58,991 bases of DNA from Gemmatimonadota bacterium (GTDB taxonomy: Bacteria > Gemmatimonadota > Gemmatimonadetes > Gemmatimonadales > Gemmatimonadaceae): NCBI GenBank assembly GCA_003223455.1, contig QHVE01000012.1, positions 1 to 58,991 of the forward strand, written 5' to 3'. Below, in pieces: positions 1 to 8,045 of this stretch (position 1 is its first letter; the number at the start of each line of letters is the position of its first letter). A program made the translations under genes and the position numbers. The notes under the pieces were generated by a model, which saw only the letters and a program-made list of their open reading frames with translations, made no database searches and was not told where the DNA came from.

Positions 1-532
1 GGTTCTCCGTCGTGTCGACGCGAAGCTCCGTCGTCTTCTCCAGCTCGCGCATCAGCTCGACGGCGCCCTCGATCCCGTACGTGTGCCGGAAGCCGTGCGT
101 CGCCGTCACCGTCAGCACCTTGATCGGCGGCCGCTGGTCGTGCGTCGCCACCAGCTCGCCCACGCTGTTCGGCGCGTTCGTGGCGGTGCGCGGCGTGACG
201 CGAACGTTGCGGAACCGCACCGAGAAGTCGGGCGTGCGGTTCACGAGATCGATGTATCCCTCGGTCGCCTTGCGGCCGAAGAAGTCGTTCACCTTCTCGC
301 CGTTGACGTACACGGTGTAGCGCTGGCCCACGGCGTCGACGCGCAGCGTGTTCCATTCACCGGGCGCGCGACTGACGAACCGGCGCGGCGACATCTGGTC
401 GCGGTGGTGCATCGAGTCCGCCCCCACGAGGTTGATCGCGCCGGTGAGGAACATCGATCGCGTGTAGTGCACGGGCTCGCGGAACGCGGGCGGCTTGTCC
501 TCGCCCAGCTTCACCTCGTACGCGCCACGATC
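1..532 (-). pseudogene. DUF1080 C-terminal half fused to ThuA N-terminus, fragment
   Basis: Read on the minus strand from about 532 to the window edge, the open frame gives GAYEVKLGEDKPPAF, then APGEWNTLRVDAVGQ, YTVYVNGEKVNDF and VRFRNVRVTP. This is the second half of a DUF1080 (3-keto-disaccharide hydrolase) jelly roll. It runs on without a stop into KVLTVTATHGFRHTYGIEGA, the start of a ThuA-like (trehalose-utilisation) domain. The first half of DUF1080 and any start codon are missing. At 511-532 the frame overlaps, out of phase, the end of the dehydrogenase gene. The ThuA part continues outside the window. It is either a real deletion remnant or an assembly join. The domain calls are by motif recognition only. 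Confidence 0.6.
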
Positions 533-1404
533 GGGAACTGGAACGACGACGGCAGTCCCGAAGCGCCCCCCTGGAACCAGGTCTTGCCGTCATCGTCCTG
601 CGTCGCGCCCCACTGCGCACCGTTGAATCCGGTCGGCTCGCGCAGCACGCCCTTCGGTGTCCAGCGCACCCGGAACGGGTTCACGGTGCTGTACATCCAG
701 TTGTCCATCGCCCAGAACAGCGAGCCCTCCTGGTGCTCGAGATTCGCTGAGCGGCCGAAGTTCGTCGCGAACAATTCCTTTCGGTCCGCGCGCCCGTCGC
801 CGTCGGTGTCCGTGTAGCGCCAGACCTCGTCGGCGTTCGTCTCCTTCGTGAGCACCGCGTCCTTGCCGAGCGGCATCACGAATCGCGGCGCGACGAGGCT
901 GTCCACGAACACGGTGTGCGTCTCGTAGACACCGTCGCCGTCCCGATCCTCGTGCCGCGAGATCCGGCTGATCGCCGTGAACTCATTCGTCGCATCCGCG
1001 TCCAGCATGTACGAGCGCATCTCGGCCACGTACATGCGCCCGTCGCCGTCGAACGCGATCTGCACCGGCTCGCGGATCACCGGATCGGTGAGCACGGGCT
1101 CCAGGTGATAGCCCGCCGGCAGGATGAAGCGTTGCCGCTCGTCCGCCGGTGCGAGCGGCAGCACGGGCGGCTTGGGTGTGAGGTCGGCGCCCTCGAACGG
1201 GCCGCGCTGGGTGGGCGGGGGCAGCGGCGGCTCGGCGGACATCACGCGTCGTGGTGCCGCGGCCGGCGTGGACGTCGTCGCCGTCGCCGGCGGCGGCCCG
1301 GGTGCCGGCCGCCGTGAGCCCGGACAGCCGGCCACGAGCGCTGCCGAGCTGATGACGAGGAGGGTTCGCGCGGGCTGGCGCGCCGGTCTGCCGGACAGCG
1401 GCAT
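511..1404 (-). pseudogene. PVC-type sugar dehydrogenase lipoprotein, 3'-truncated
   Basis: The 297-residue frame starts at ATG 1404 with a lipoprotein signal (LVISSAALVAGC) and a Pro/Ala-rich linker. Then comes the six-bladed propeller of PVC-type / sorbosone dehydrogenase-like proteins: LPAGYHLEPVLTDPVI, EPVQIAFDGDGRMYVAEMR, EDRDGDGVYETHTVF and DTDGDGRADRKELF. The last family-like residues are GGASGLPSSFQFPIV. After them the frame shifts into ARTR and a stop at 511. Relatives continue for hundreds of residues and often end in a haem-binding CxxCH domain, so at least half is missing. The start shares one base (TGATG) with the stop of the phosphoesterase gene upstream, so translation is probably coupled. 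The expected role is periplasmic sugar oxidation; the truncated product is probably inactive. Confidence 0.7.
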
Positions 1405-2198
1405 CAGTGCTGGTGCATGTCGGAACGGTTCGTGGAGCGCGGGGGCGCAGGATCACGGGGACCCGTCCGCAGGAAGTCGACGAAGTCCTCGGGCAGTCCC
1501 GCCGCGCGCACGCCCTCGATCGTCGCGTCGATGTCGTAATCGACGCGCACGAATTCCACGCCGGCTTCCCCGCGTCCGAGCTCGAGCCGCACGTAGCCGG
1601 CACGCCAGTCGCCGTCCTTCGGACGTCCCACGCTGCCCGTGTTGACGAAGTGGATGCCGTCCACCACGCGGTGCCACGGCTTGTGCGTGTGTCCGAACGC
1701 GATCACGTCGCCCGCCTTCAGCGCGACCATCGCCGCCATCTTCCGGCAGAAGTCGTCCGAGCGGTCCTCTGTCCAGTACACGGTATTGAGCGTCGGCGTG
1801 CCGTGCACGATCACCAGCCGCGGGCCGCTCGCGTGTCCGCCCAGCGGCCGCACGTCGAGTGAGAACGGAAGCGCCGCGAGCGCGCGCTTCGTCTCGGCCG
1901 TCACCGTTCGCCTGGTGAACTCGTAGCTCAGGTGCGCGAGCTCCTCCTGTCGCGGTCCCTCCGACCGGCACCCGCAATGGTCGTAGTCGGTCGCCACGGT
2001 GGAATCGTAGTTCCCGGCAATGCCGATGATCCCGCGCTCTCGCAATCGCGCCACCACTTCGTTCGGACTGCTCGAGTAGCCCACGAGATCGCCCGCGTGA
2101 TACGCCGCGTCGACGTCGCCGCGCCGATCGATGTCGGCCAGCACGGCGTCGAGCGCCGGCAGGTTCGCGTGGATGTCCGAGATGAGGGCGATGCGCAT
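1404..2198 (-). CDS. Calcineurin-like metallophosphoesterase in the ars operon
   Basis: The 264-residue cytoplasmic protein shows the complete two-metal phosphoesterase motif set: DIHAN (8-12), AGDLVGY (35-41), GNYDS (62-66), VHGTPT (131-136) and GHTHKP (169-174). It belongs to the YfcE/MJ0936-like class of small phosphodiesterases or phosphatases, whose substrates cannot be read from sequence. A DHCGC stretch (73-77) adds two cysteines close to the active-site region. The gene starts 12 bp after the arsN stop and reads the same way as arsR-arsM-arsN, so it is probably the fourth gene of the arsenic operon. A role in arsenic metabolism is inferred from position only. Confidence 0.88.
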   Translation of the reverse strand: MRIALISDIHANLPALDAVLADIDRRGDVDAAYHAGDLVGYSSSPNEVVARLRERGIIGIAGNYDSTVATDYDHCGCRSEGPRQEELAHLSYEFTRRTVTAETKRALAALPFSLDVRPLGGHASGPRLVIVHGTPTLNTVYWTEDRSDDFCRKMAAMVALKAGDVIAFGHTHKPWHRVVDGIHFVNTGSVGRPKDGDWRAGYVRLELGRGEAGVEFVRVDYDIDATIEGVRAAGLPEDFVDFLRTGPRDPAPPRSTNRSDMHQH

Positions 2199-2210
2199 CG
2201 CGTCGCTCCG

Positions 2211-2735
2211 TCAGTTCGGTGGAATGGTGGTGTCGCACGCGCGGCACATCACCGTCGCCGACGCGGGACACGCCTCGCGGAACTCCGCCGTCTCGCGCAC
2301 GCCGGCGGGTACTTCGTCGCGTGAGATCGTCCGGAAGCCGAAGCTCGGGAAGTACCGGTCGGCGGTGGTCGTGAGCAGATACAGCGCGTGGATGCCGCGC
2401 GACTCCGCGTCCGCGATCACCCGCGTCACGAGCGCGCGGCCGACGCCGTGCGAGCGCCACTCGGGACGCACCGCCACGGAGCGGAGCAGCGCGTTGTCGC
2501 AGCACACCTCGAGACCCGCCACCCCCACCACGTCCGTTCCGCTTTCCGCGACGACGAACGTCGCGAGCGCGTCCTTCACACCGTCGAGCGGAAGGTCGCT
2601 CGCCGTCAGGAGTGCCTCCACCGCGGCGAGGTCCGGCGGCGCCGCAGCGCGCACGCGCGGCGTATCCTGCTGATCGCTCTCTACCGCGCCCACTGCCCTC
2701 GCGGCGCTCTGCTGAGTGGTGCTCGATGTCGTCAT
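2211..2735 (-). CDS. arsN: ArsN-type GNAT acetyltransferase (arsenic resistance)
   Basis: About 174 residues. It contains a single GNAT fold with LRSVAVRPEWRSHGVGRAL, the acetyl-CoA-binding Q/RxxGxG/A region, then YLLTTTADRYFPSFGF and a C-terminal MCRAC. This matches the ArsN/ArsN2 family found in ars operons; some members acetylate organoarsenicals, others have unknown substrates. The start at 2735 is preferred over the in-frame ATG at 2762 because GAGG lies about 10 bases ahead of it and the earlier start would overlap arsM by 13 bases. The stop codon lies 12 bp before the phosphoesterase gene. Family assignment is fairly sure; the substrate is not. Confidence 0.8.
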   Translation of the reverse strand: MTTSSTTQQSAARAVGAVESDQQDTPRVRAAAPPDLAAVEALLTASDLPLDGVKDALATFVVAESGTDVVGVAGLEVCCDNALLRSVAVRPEWRSHGVGRALVTRVIADAESRGIHALYLLTTTADRYFPSFGFRTISRDEVPAGVRETAEFREACPASATVMCRACDTTIPPN

Positions 2736-2749
2736 CGTCGTGTCCTCGG

Positions 2750-3712
2750 TCAGGTGCAGCATCCGTCGTCACAGCCGCACGCGCGCGTGCTCGCGGAAGT
2801 CTCGGCGCTCGGTGCGGCGACGGCCAGTCGTCGCGTCGACGGCGTGGCGCGCGCTGCCGTCGTGCCGGGCTTGGTCGCCCGCACGAAGCCGCTCATGATC
2901 TTGCCGACCATCTCGTCGGCGAACCGCTCCTCCAGCCCCGTGCCTGCCAGCAGCGCGACGGCGTCGTCGCGCGTGTAGATGCGCGTCGGCTCGATGCTCG
3001 GCGAGTCGAAGCCGACGGTGCGCAGGAGCGCCAGGAACTCCTGCTCCTCGAGTGCGCCCCCCACGCACCCGGTCCACATCGCCATGTTCGCCTTCACGGG
3101 CTCGGGCAGCCCCTCGCGCACGATCACGTCGCTCACCGCGAAGCGCCCGCCCGGCCGCAGCACGCGGAACGCCTCGGCGAGCACGCGTCGCTTGTCGCCG
3201 GAGAGGTTGATCACGCAGTTCGAGATGATCACGTCCACCGTGTTCGACGGCAGCGGGATCGCCTCGATGTGCCCCTTGAGGAACTCTACGTTGGTGGCTC
3301 CCGCCCGGGCCTTGTTCTCGAGCGCGAGCGCCAGCATCTCGTCGGTCATGTCGAGCCCGTACGCCTTGCCAGTGGGGCCGACACGCTTCGCCGAGAGCAG
3401 TACGTCGATCCCGCCCCCGGAACCCAGGTCGAGCACCACCTCGCCCTCGCGCAGGTCCGCGAGCGCGGTGGGATTGCCGCAGCCGAGCGACGCGAGCAGC
3501 GCCTCGGTCGGGATCCCCGCCGTCTCTCCCGCCTCGTAGAGGTCGGCCGTGATCGGATCCCACGATTCACTCGTCGAGCCGCAGCATCCGCTCGAGCCCT
3601 CCGCCGGTCCGCAACAGCTCGACGGCGTCGTCGCCCCCTCGAGCACGCGCTGCGCAGTCGCGCCGTAGCGCGCCTGCACCGTGGCGCGGATCTCCTCCAA
3701 CGTGGTCATCAT
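2750..3712 (-). CDS. arsM: Arsenite S-adenosylmethionine methyltransferase ArsM
   Basis: Methylates As(III) using SAM in the cytoplasm, giving volatile or more readily exported methylarsenicals. The 320-residue protein has an N-terminal CCGPAEGSSGCCG metal-binding-like segment (33-45), SAM motif I LDLGSGGGID (94-103), and the three conserved cysteines that bind arsenic in the family: C78 in GCGNP, C166 in SNCVINL and C216 in WTGCVGG. It ends in an extra Cys-rich tail, CGCDDGCC. Tandem ATG codons (3712, 3709) follow GAGGG; both are plausible. The gene sits between arsR and arsN. A probable ArsR operator overlaps its upstream region at 3721-3746. Confidence 0.93.
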   Translation of the reverse strand: MMTTLEEIRATVQARYGATAQRVLEGATTPSSCCGPAEGSSGCCGSTSESWDPITADLYEAGETAGIPTEALLASLGCGNPTALADLREGEVVLDLGSGGGIDVLLSAKRVGPTGKAYGLDMTDEMLALALENKARAGATNVEFLKGHIEAIPLPSNTVDVIISNCVINLSGDKRRVLAEAFRVLRPGGRFAVSDVIVREGLPEPVKANMAMWTGCVGGALEEQEFLALLRTVGFDSPSIEPTRIYTRDDAVALLAGTGLEERFADEMVGKIMSGFVRATKPGTTAARATPSTRRLAVAAPSAETSASTRACGCDDGCCT

Positions 3713-3720
3713 GCCCTCAC

Positions 3721-3746
3721 TGAGCAAGAAAATTTGATCTGTTGAA
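3721..3746 (-). promoter_or_regulatory. Probable ArsR operator 2 (arsR-arsM gap)
   Basis: The plus strand reads TGAGCAAGAAAATTTGATCT followed by GT. It matches the arsR promoter site at 4107-4127 (TGAACAAGTTTTCTTGATCT then GT) at all but a few central positions. The shared pattern is TGA-R-CAAG-W4-Y-TTGATCTGT with an inverted CAAG/CTTG core. It sits just ahead of the arsM ribosome-binding site, so bound ArsR could block transcription from reaching arsM or an internal promoter. Confidence 0.55.
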
Positions 3747-3762
3747 CGCGGCGAAGATTTCG

Positions 3763-4095
3763 TCAGCGGCAGCAGGATCCCGTACGCAGCACCGGCAACG
3801 TCCCCTTCTTCGGGGTCATGCCCACCGTCAGATCGTGCACCTCGGCCAGCGCGTCGGGGACGATCGTGTAGTACGACCACCGGCCCTCGCGCCGGTCCGA
3901 CACGAGCCCGGCGTCTTTCAGCACCTTGAGATGGAACGACAGCTTCGACTGCGCCGTCTCCAGATCGTCCTGCAGATCGCAGACGCACCGCTCGCCGCTC
4001 CGGAGCATCTCCATGATCGAGAGCCGGATCGGATCCGACAGCGCGTGGAAGAGCGAGACGGCGCGATCGAGGTCGGATGTCTGCGCAGTGGCCAT
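3763..4095 (-). CDS. arsR: ArsR/SmtB-family arsenite-responsive repressor
   Basis: A 110-residue winged-helix repressor that releases DNA on binding As(III) or Sb(III). DPIRLSIMEMLRSGERCVCD (21-40) carries the classical CVC inducer-site motif (C37, C39), followed by the recognition helix in QSKLSFHLKVLKDAGLV. Two more cysteines end the protein (C108, C109), a possible third ligand. The start at 4095 gives the normal ArsR N-terminus. An excellent promoter lies directly upstream, with its expected transcription start at or within a base or two of this ATG, so the mRNA is probably leaderless. It is the first gene of arsR-arsM-arsN-phosphoesterase. Confidence 0.93.
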   Translation of the reverse strand: MATAQTSDLDRAVSLFHALSDPIRLSIMEMLRSGERCVCDLQDDLETAQSKLSFHLKVLKDAGLVSDRREGRWSYYTIVPDALAEVHDLTVGMTPKKGTLPVLRTGSCCR

Positions 4096-4101
4096 GCATG
4101 G

Positions 4102-4130
4102 ATATTGAACAAGTTTTCTTGATCTGTCAA
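4102..4130 (-). promoter_or_regulatory. arsR promoter with embedded operator
   Basis: On the minus strand the -35 box is TTGACA (4130-4125), the spacer is exactly 17 bases, and the -10 box is CAATAT (4107-4102). The spacer holds the inverted repeat CAAG-AAAA-CTTG. The predicted transcription start, 7 bases after the -10 box, is the A of the arsR ATG. Promoter and operator overlap fully, as expected for autoregulation. Confidence 0.7.
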
Positions 4131-4163
4131 GGTGGCGCCCCGTTGAACGACGCGTGAATTCCG

Positions 4164-5012
4164 TCAGCGCTCGTCCAGCACCATCGTCACCGCGCGTGCG
4201 AGCGCCGTCTCCAGATCGCCTTCCGGCGCGACCCGGTCCGCAGCGGCCAGCGCCGCGGCCGAGGCGTGCGGCATCGCCACGCCCATCCCCGCCCACGCCA
4301 GCATCGCGGCGTCGTTGTTCCCGTCGCCGAATGCCACCACCTCGGCCTGCGATGCGCCGTGTGCCTCGGCTACGGCCGCGAGCGCCGTCGCCTTCGTCAC
4401 GTTCGGCGCGCTGAACTCGAGGTAGGGCGGATCGGTGCGTATCACGGTGAGCCGCGCGTCGTGTCGCGCGTGCGCTTCCGACACGGCACGCGTGATCGCG
4501 TCGGGCTCGCCGAGCCAGATGACCTTCATGACGTCGTCTGGCACCGTGCTGCCGTCACCAGTCGCGAGCAGGTCGCGCACGTGCCGGTGCGGCTCGGCGT
4601 TGCGCCGCTGATCGTACTCGGTCCAGTGCGTGCGCGTCTCCGTGTGGATCCCGCTCGGCCGGTAGAACTGCACGGCGAAGCCCAGCTCGCGTCCGTGGTG
4701 CGTGACGGCGGCCACGTCGGCCGGCGGCAGCGCCCGCGCGAACCGCACTGCGCCCGTGTCGCTCTCCTGCACCACTGCGCCCTGCGACGAGATGATCGGG
4801 CCGTGGGGCAATCCGAGCGCGCGGTGGAACGGCAACATGTTCGCGTGGCTGCGCCCCGAGGCCAGCACCACCAGCGTGCCTACGTCCACGAGCCTGGCGA
4901 GCGCCGACGCGTTCTCCGAGCTGATCACGCCATCCGGCCCCACGAGCGTGTCGTCGATGTCGACGGCGGCCACCGCGAAGCGCGGACGTCTCGCGCTCAC
5001 GATGCCTGCCAC
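4164..5012 (-). CDS. HAD-superfamily phosphatase, Cof type
   Basis: The 282-residue soluble protein has HAD motif I as DIDDTLVG (18-25), motif II in LVVLASGRS, a cap domain in the middle, and a C-terminal motif IV AFGDGNND followed by AAMLAWAGMGVAMPHA. This is the Cof/YidA class that dephosphorylates sugar phosphates or flavin mononucleotide; the substrate is not predictable. It begins with GTG at 5012 and overlaps the end of hisC by 16 bases, so the two are cotranscribed and probably translationally coupled. A GTG five codons later is a possible alternative start. Confidence 0.85.
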   Translation of the reverse strand: MAGIVSARRPRFAVAAVDIDDTLVGPDGVISSENASALARLVDVGTLVVLASGRSHANMLPFHRALGLPHGPIISSQGAVVQESDTGAVRFARALPPADVAAVTHHGRELGFAVQFYRPSGIHTETRTHWTEYDQRRNAEPHRHVRDLLATGDGSTVPDDVMKVIWLGEPDAITRAVSEAHARHDARLTVIRTDPPYLEFSAPNVTKATALAAVAEAHGASQAEVVAFGDGNNDAAMLAWAGMGVAMPHASAAALAAADRVAPEGDLETALARAVTMVLDER

Positions 5013-6094
5013 GCGTCGAGCTGCTCGCGCAGCACCGCCATCTCGTCGTCCGTGCCGATGCTGACGCGGAGGAACGAAGCGGTGAGCGGATGATTCGGGA
5101 AATACCGCACGAGCACCTTGTTCGCGTACAGGTGTTCGTACGCCGAGCGGGCCACCGCCGGTCCCGTCTCGCCGCGTTGGGTTCGCGGTTCGGTGAATAC
5201 GAAGTTCGCCTGCGAGTCGTACGTGAACCAGCCGCGGCGCTTCGTCAGGTCCGTCACGAACACGTCGCGGGTCGCGACCACACGCGCTACGAGCGAGCGG
5301 AAGTACGCGTCGTCTTCGATCGCCGCGATCGCCGCGACCTGCGACAACCGGCTCACGTTGTAGCTGTCGCGCACCCGGTCGAGCACGTCGATCACCGCCG
5401 CGTCGGCGAGCGCGTAGCCGACGCGGATCCCCGCGAGCGCATACGCCTTCGACAGCGTGCGCACCACGACGAGATTCCGATGTCGGGCGAGGAGCGGCAC
5501 GGTATGCTCACGCGCGAACGCCGCATACGCTTCGTCCACGACGAACAGCCCGTCGTAGCCCGCGAGCACGTGCTCCAGCTCCGCGTTCGCGAACCCGACC
5601 CCCGTCGGCGCGTTGGGCGAGGTCAGCACGAACGCGCGTGCCGATGACGCGCGGATCCGCTCGACCGGCAGGCGCATCGACCGGTCGAGCTCGACCACCT
5701 CGGCGCGCCCATCCTGGATTTCCACCAGCACCGGATAGAGCGAGTAGCTCGGCACCGTGAAGCCAAGCGATGACGTGTCGCTGCAGTACGCTCGCACGAG
5801 CATGGTGAGGATGTCGTCCGAGCCGTTCCCGATGCAGACGTTGTCCTCGGCGAGGCCGTGTCGCCGTGCGACGGCGACACGGAGCGGGGCACTCCGCGGG
5901 TTGGGGTACAGTCGCAGCGAGCGACCGTCATCGCCGAGCTCACGCCGGATGGCTTCGGCCACGCGCGGACTCGGCGGGTATGGACACTCGTTCGTGTTGA
6001 GCTTCACCCAGCCCGGGTCGGTCGGCTGCAGGCCAGGCGTGTAGGCGTGGAGCGTCGCGACGTGCGGGAGAGCCAGGGTCGAGGGATCGGGCAT
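4997..6094 (-). CDS. hisC: Histidinol-phosphate aminotransferase
   Basis: A fold-type I PLP aminotransferase converting imidazole acetol phosphate and glutamate to L-histidinol phosphate in histidine biosynthesis; relatives can also act on aromatic amino acids. Family signatures visible are KLNTNECPYPPSP near the N-terminus, NGSDDILTMLVRA, TSPNAPTG, VVDEAYAAF, and the PLP-lysine motif RTLSKAYALAGIRVGYA. The ATG at 6094 gives about 365 residues, the usual length; an upstream GTG at 6139 would add 15 untypical residues. No other his genes are nearby. It is followed by the overlapping HAD phosphatase, which could be a histidinol-phosphate phosphatase substitute, but that is speculation. Confidence 0.92.
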   Translation of the reverse strand: MPDPSTLALPHVATLHAYTPGLQPTDPGWVKLNTNECPYPPSPRVAEAIRRELGDDGRSLRLYPNPRSAPLRVAVARRHGLAEDNVCIGNGSDDILTMLVRAYCSDTSSLGFTVPSYSLYPVLVEIQDGRAEVVELDRSMRLPVERIRASSARAFVLTSPNAPTGVGFANAELEHVLAGYDGLFVVDEAYAAFAREHTVPLLARHRNLVVVRTLSKAYALAGIRVGYALADAAVIDVLDRVRDSYNVSRLSQVAAIAAIEDDAYFRSLVARVVATRDVFVTDLTKRRGWFTYDSQANFVFTEPRTQRGETGPAVARSAYEHLYANKVLVRYFPNHPLTASFLRVSIGTDDEMAVLREQLDAWQAS

Positions 6095-6245
6095 CGCGGT
6101 CTGAGCGGAGAAGTTCGCGGCGGTCAGACGCAATATCACACGCGGCCGGCAGCGTCACATCCCGCGCCGCGGGCCCGCGCTCTGCACTAGGCGGCGGAGG
6201 CGGACAGCGCTATGGTAACGCCCCAACTTTCACCGGAGAGTACAG

Positions 6246-6497
6246 ATGCTCTGGGCCATCATCATCGGACTCATCGTCGGTGCGATCGCGAAGCTCATCA
6301 TGCCGGGAAGAGATCCCGGCGGGATCATCATCACCATCCTGATCGGCATCGCGGGCTCGTTCGTCGGCACGCTGATCGGCCGCGCGCTCGGTTTCTACAG
6401 GGCCGGCCAGGGCGCGGGGATCCTCATGTCGATCCTCGGCGCGGTGCTCCTGCTCTGGATTTACCGCATGATCGTGGCGCGGCGGACGGCACCCTAG
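6246..6497 (+). CDS. GlsB/YeaQ/YmgE-family small membrane protein
   Basis: An 83-residue, very hydrophobic protein with three predicted membrane segments. It carries the family pattern IIGLIVGAIAKLIMPGRDPG at the start, then IIITILIGIAGSFVGTLIG and MSILGAVLLLWIYRMI. These transglycosylase-associated or stress-response membrane proteins are common, and their biochemical role is unknown. GGAG about 10 bases upstream supports the ATG. A 10-bp inverted repeat follows the gene at 6521-6565. Confidence 0.85.
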   Translation: MLWAIIIGLIVGAIAKLIMPGRDPGGIIITILIGIAGSFVGTLIGRALGFYRAGQGAGILMSILGAVLLLWIYRMIVARRTAP

Positions 6498-6520
6498 CTC
6501 GGCCGCGTGAAGGCATGGGG

Positions 6521-6565
6521 GCCGGCGACGTACCAGGGCCGCTCGCGCGGCGGTGCGTCGCCGGC
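6521..6565. terminator. Terminator-like hairpin between convergent genes
   Basis: GCCGGCGACG (6521-6530) and CGTCGCCGGC (6556-6565) form a perfect 10-bp stem with a 25-base loop that is itself GC-rich. It lies between the GlsB-like gene (plus) and the 64-residue ORF (minus), so it could end transcription both ways. Neither side has a T tract. Confidence 0.45.
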
Positions 6566-6571
6566 TCGTCC

Positions 6572-6766
6572 TTATCGGCCCGGCGCGAGGCTGACCGCCT
6601 CCGGCGTCACCACCTGCTTTGCCGCGAGCTCGCGGCACAGGTAGTCGATCACGTAGTCAGTCTCCGTGTCGATTCGCACTTCGCCGCTCGCCTGCAGCTC
6701 GGTGAGCGTGCTGGCCACGGCCGCCCAGAGGGGCGTGTGCTGGAACTTGGAGCGCGCTCGGGACAT
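6572..6766 (-). CDS. Small conserved-looking protein of unknown function (64 aa)
   Basis: I do not recognise a family. The 64 residues have a balanced composition unlike a shadow frame, with an amphipathic central helix (PLWAAVASTLTELQAS) followed by GEVRIDTETDYVIDYLCREL and a short tail. No signal peptide or membrane segment is seen. GAGG about 11 bases ahead supports the ATG. It reads in the same direction just after infA (36 bp), so it may share that transcript. Confidence 0.55.
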   Translation of the reverse strand: MSRARSKFQHTPLWAAVASTLTELQASGEVRIDTETDYVIDYLCRELAAKQVVTPEAVSLAPGR

Positions 6767-6801
6767 CGTCGGACCTCGCGAGAACGGAAACGGCGATCGC
6801 G

Positions 6802-7017
6802 CTACTTGTGCCGGAACGTGATCCGTCCGCGGCTCAGGTCGTACGGCGACACTTCCACCGTCACGCGATCGCCCTCGATGATGCGGATGCGGAACTTCCG
6901 CATCTTCCCTGCGGTGGTCGCGAGCAGCCGGTGACCGTTCACGAGGTCCACACGGAACATCGCACTCGGCAGCACTTCGGCCACGACACCCTCCATCTCG
7001 ATGCTGTCCTGCTTCAT
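6802..7017 (-). CDS. infA: Translation initiation factor IF-1
   Basis: A 71-residue single OB-fold protein that occupies the ribosomal A site during initiation. It matches the family almost end to end: [40 protein letters not shown], then [20 protein letters not shown] and ITFRHK. The ATG at 7017 overlaps the desaturase stop (ATGA), so it would be translated by coupling to a lipid-modifying enzyme instead of sitting in the usual ribosomal-protein operon. It may be a second infA copy; that cannot be decided from this window. Confidence 0.95.
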   Translation of the reverse strand: MKQDSIEMEGVVAEVLPSAMFRVDLVNGHRLLATTAGKMRKFRIRIIEGDRVTVEVSPYDLSRGRITFRHK

Positions 7018-8045
7018 GCGGACTGCGCCTCGGTCACGTCGCTGAATCGCACCATCCGACGCTGCTCCTCGTCCCAGAGGGCGAGCGTGAGGGCGGACAC
7101 GCCGGCGCGCAGCGTCAGCACCGGTGCAACCTGGAGCAGCGGCGTGGAATCGTGGCAGCGCTGCAGGCGGTAGTTTGGAATGCGGGGTGCCAAGTGATGC
7201 ACGTGATGCAGTCCGATGCTCCCCGTGAACCACTGCAGCACGGGGTTCAGCACGAGGTGCGAGCTCCCGTGCAGCGCGGCGGTCGCGTAGTCCCACGACT
7301 CCGCCGACTCCCAGTACGCGTCCTCGAACTGGTGCTGCACGTAGAACAGCCAGATGCCTGCGCTCGCCGCCAGGTAGATGGCGGGCAGGTAAACGACGAG
7401 CAGCGCGTGCCAGCCGAACAGCACGACCGTCAGCGCGCCGAGCACGAGGATCGCCGCGTTGGTCCACCACACGCTCGCGATCTGCTGGTCACCGGTCGCC
7501 TTGCTCCGGGGCCGGAAGCGCTGGTTGATCATGAGGTACAGCGGGCCCACGAGCAGCAGGCTCGCGGGGTGTCGCGTCAGGCGATAGATGAACCGTCCGC
7601 GCGGCGTGCGCGCGAGGTACTCGCGCACCGTCAGCGTCTGGATGTCGCCGTGCCCGCGCCGCTCCAGGTCGCCCGAGGACGCGTGGTGCAGCGCATGGTC
7701 GCGACGCCACTGCGCGAACGGCGTGAGCGTCAACACCCCGGTGATGAATCCCACCAGGTCACTCGCCCGGCGCCACGGCAGGAACGAGCCGTGCGAGCAG
7801 TCGTGCATGAAGATGAAGATCCGGACGAGCAGGCCGGCGGAGAGCGGCGCGAGCGCGAGCGCTGCCCACACCGACCAATCGTGGAGCTGATACGCCAATG
7901 TGAACGAGAGGGCGAGCAGCGCGAGCGTCGTCGTGAGCTGAATCGACGCCCGAGAGGCGTCCGGTCCGATGTAGGGAGCGACGGCGGCGCGCCAGGCGGC
8001 AGGAGACGGAGCGCGCTTGGCAGCAGGCCGTGCTTCAGCGCTCAC
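7014..8045 (-). CDS. Membrane fatty acid desaturase
   Basis: An integral-membrane di-iron desaturase or hydroxylase of about 343 residues. The three histidine boxes are present: HDCSH (81-85), HALHH (117-121) and HHVHH (280-284), with hydrophobic pairs between them that would form four or more membrane helices. This arrangement is typical of acyl-lipid desaturases; related enzymes include ketolases and hydroxylases, so the substrate is open. The GTG at 8045 is chosen because upstream sequence is low-complexity Arg/Ser frame-shadow. The gene overlaps the preceding ORF by 11 bases and the infA start by 4. Confidence 0.88.
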   Translation of the reverse strand: MSAEARPAAKRAPSPAAWRAAVAPYIGPDASRASIQLTTTLALLALSFTLAYQLHDWSVWAALALAPLSAGLLVRIFIFMHDCSHGSFLPWRRASDLVGFITGVLTLTPFAQWRRDHALHHASSGDLERRGHGDIQTLTVREYLARTPRGRFIYRLTRHPASLLLVGPLYLMINQRFRPRSKATGDQQIASVWWTNAAILVLGALTVVLFGWHALLVVYLPAIYLAASAGIWLFYVQHQFEDAYWESAESWDYATAALHGSSHLVLNPVLQWFTGSIGLHHVHHLAPRIPNYRLQRCHDSTPLLQVAPVLTLRAGVSALTLALWDEEQRRMVRFSDVTEAQSA

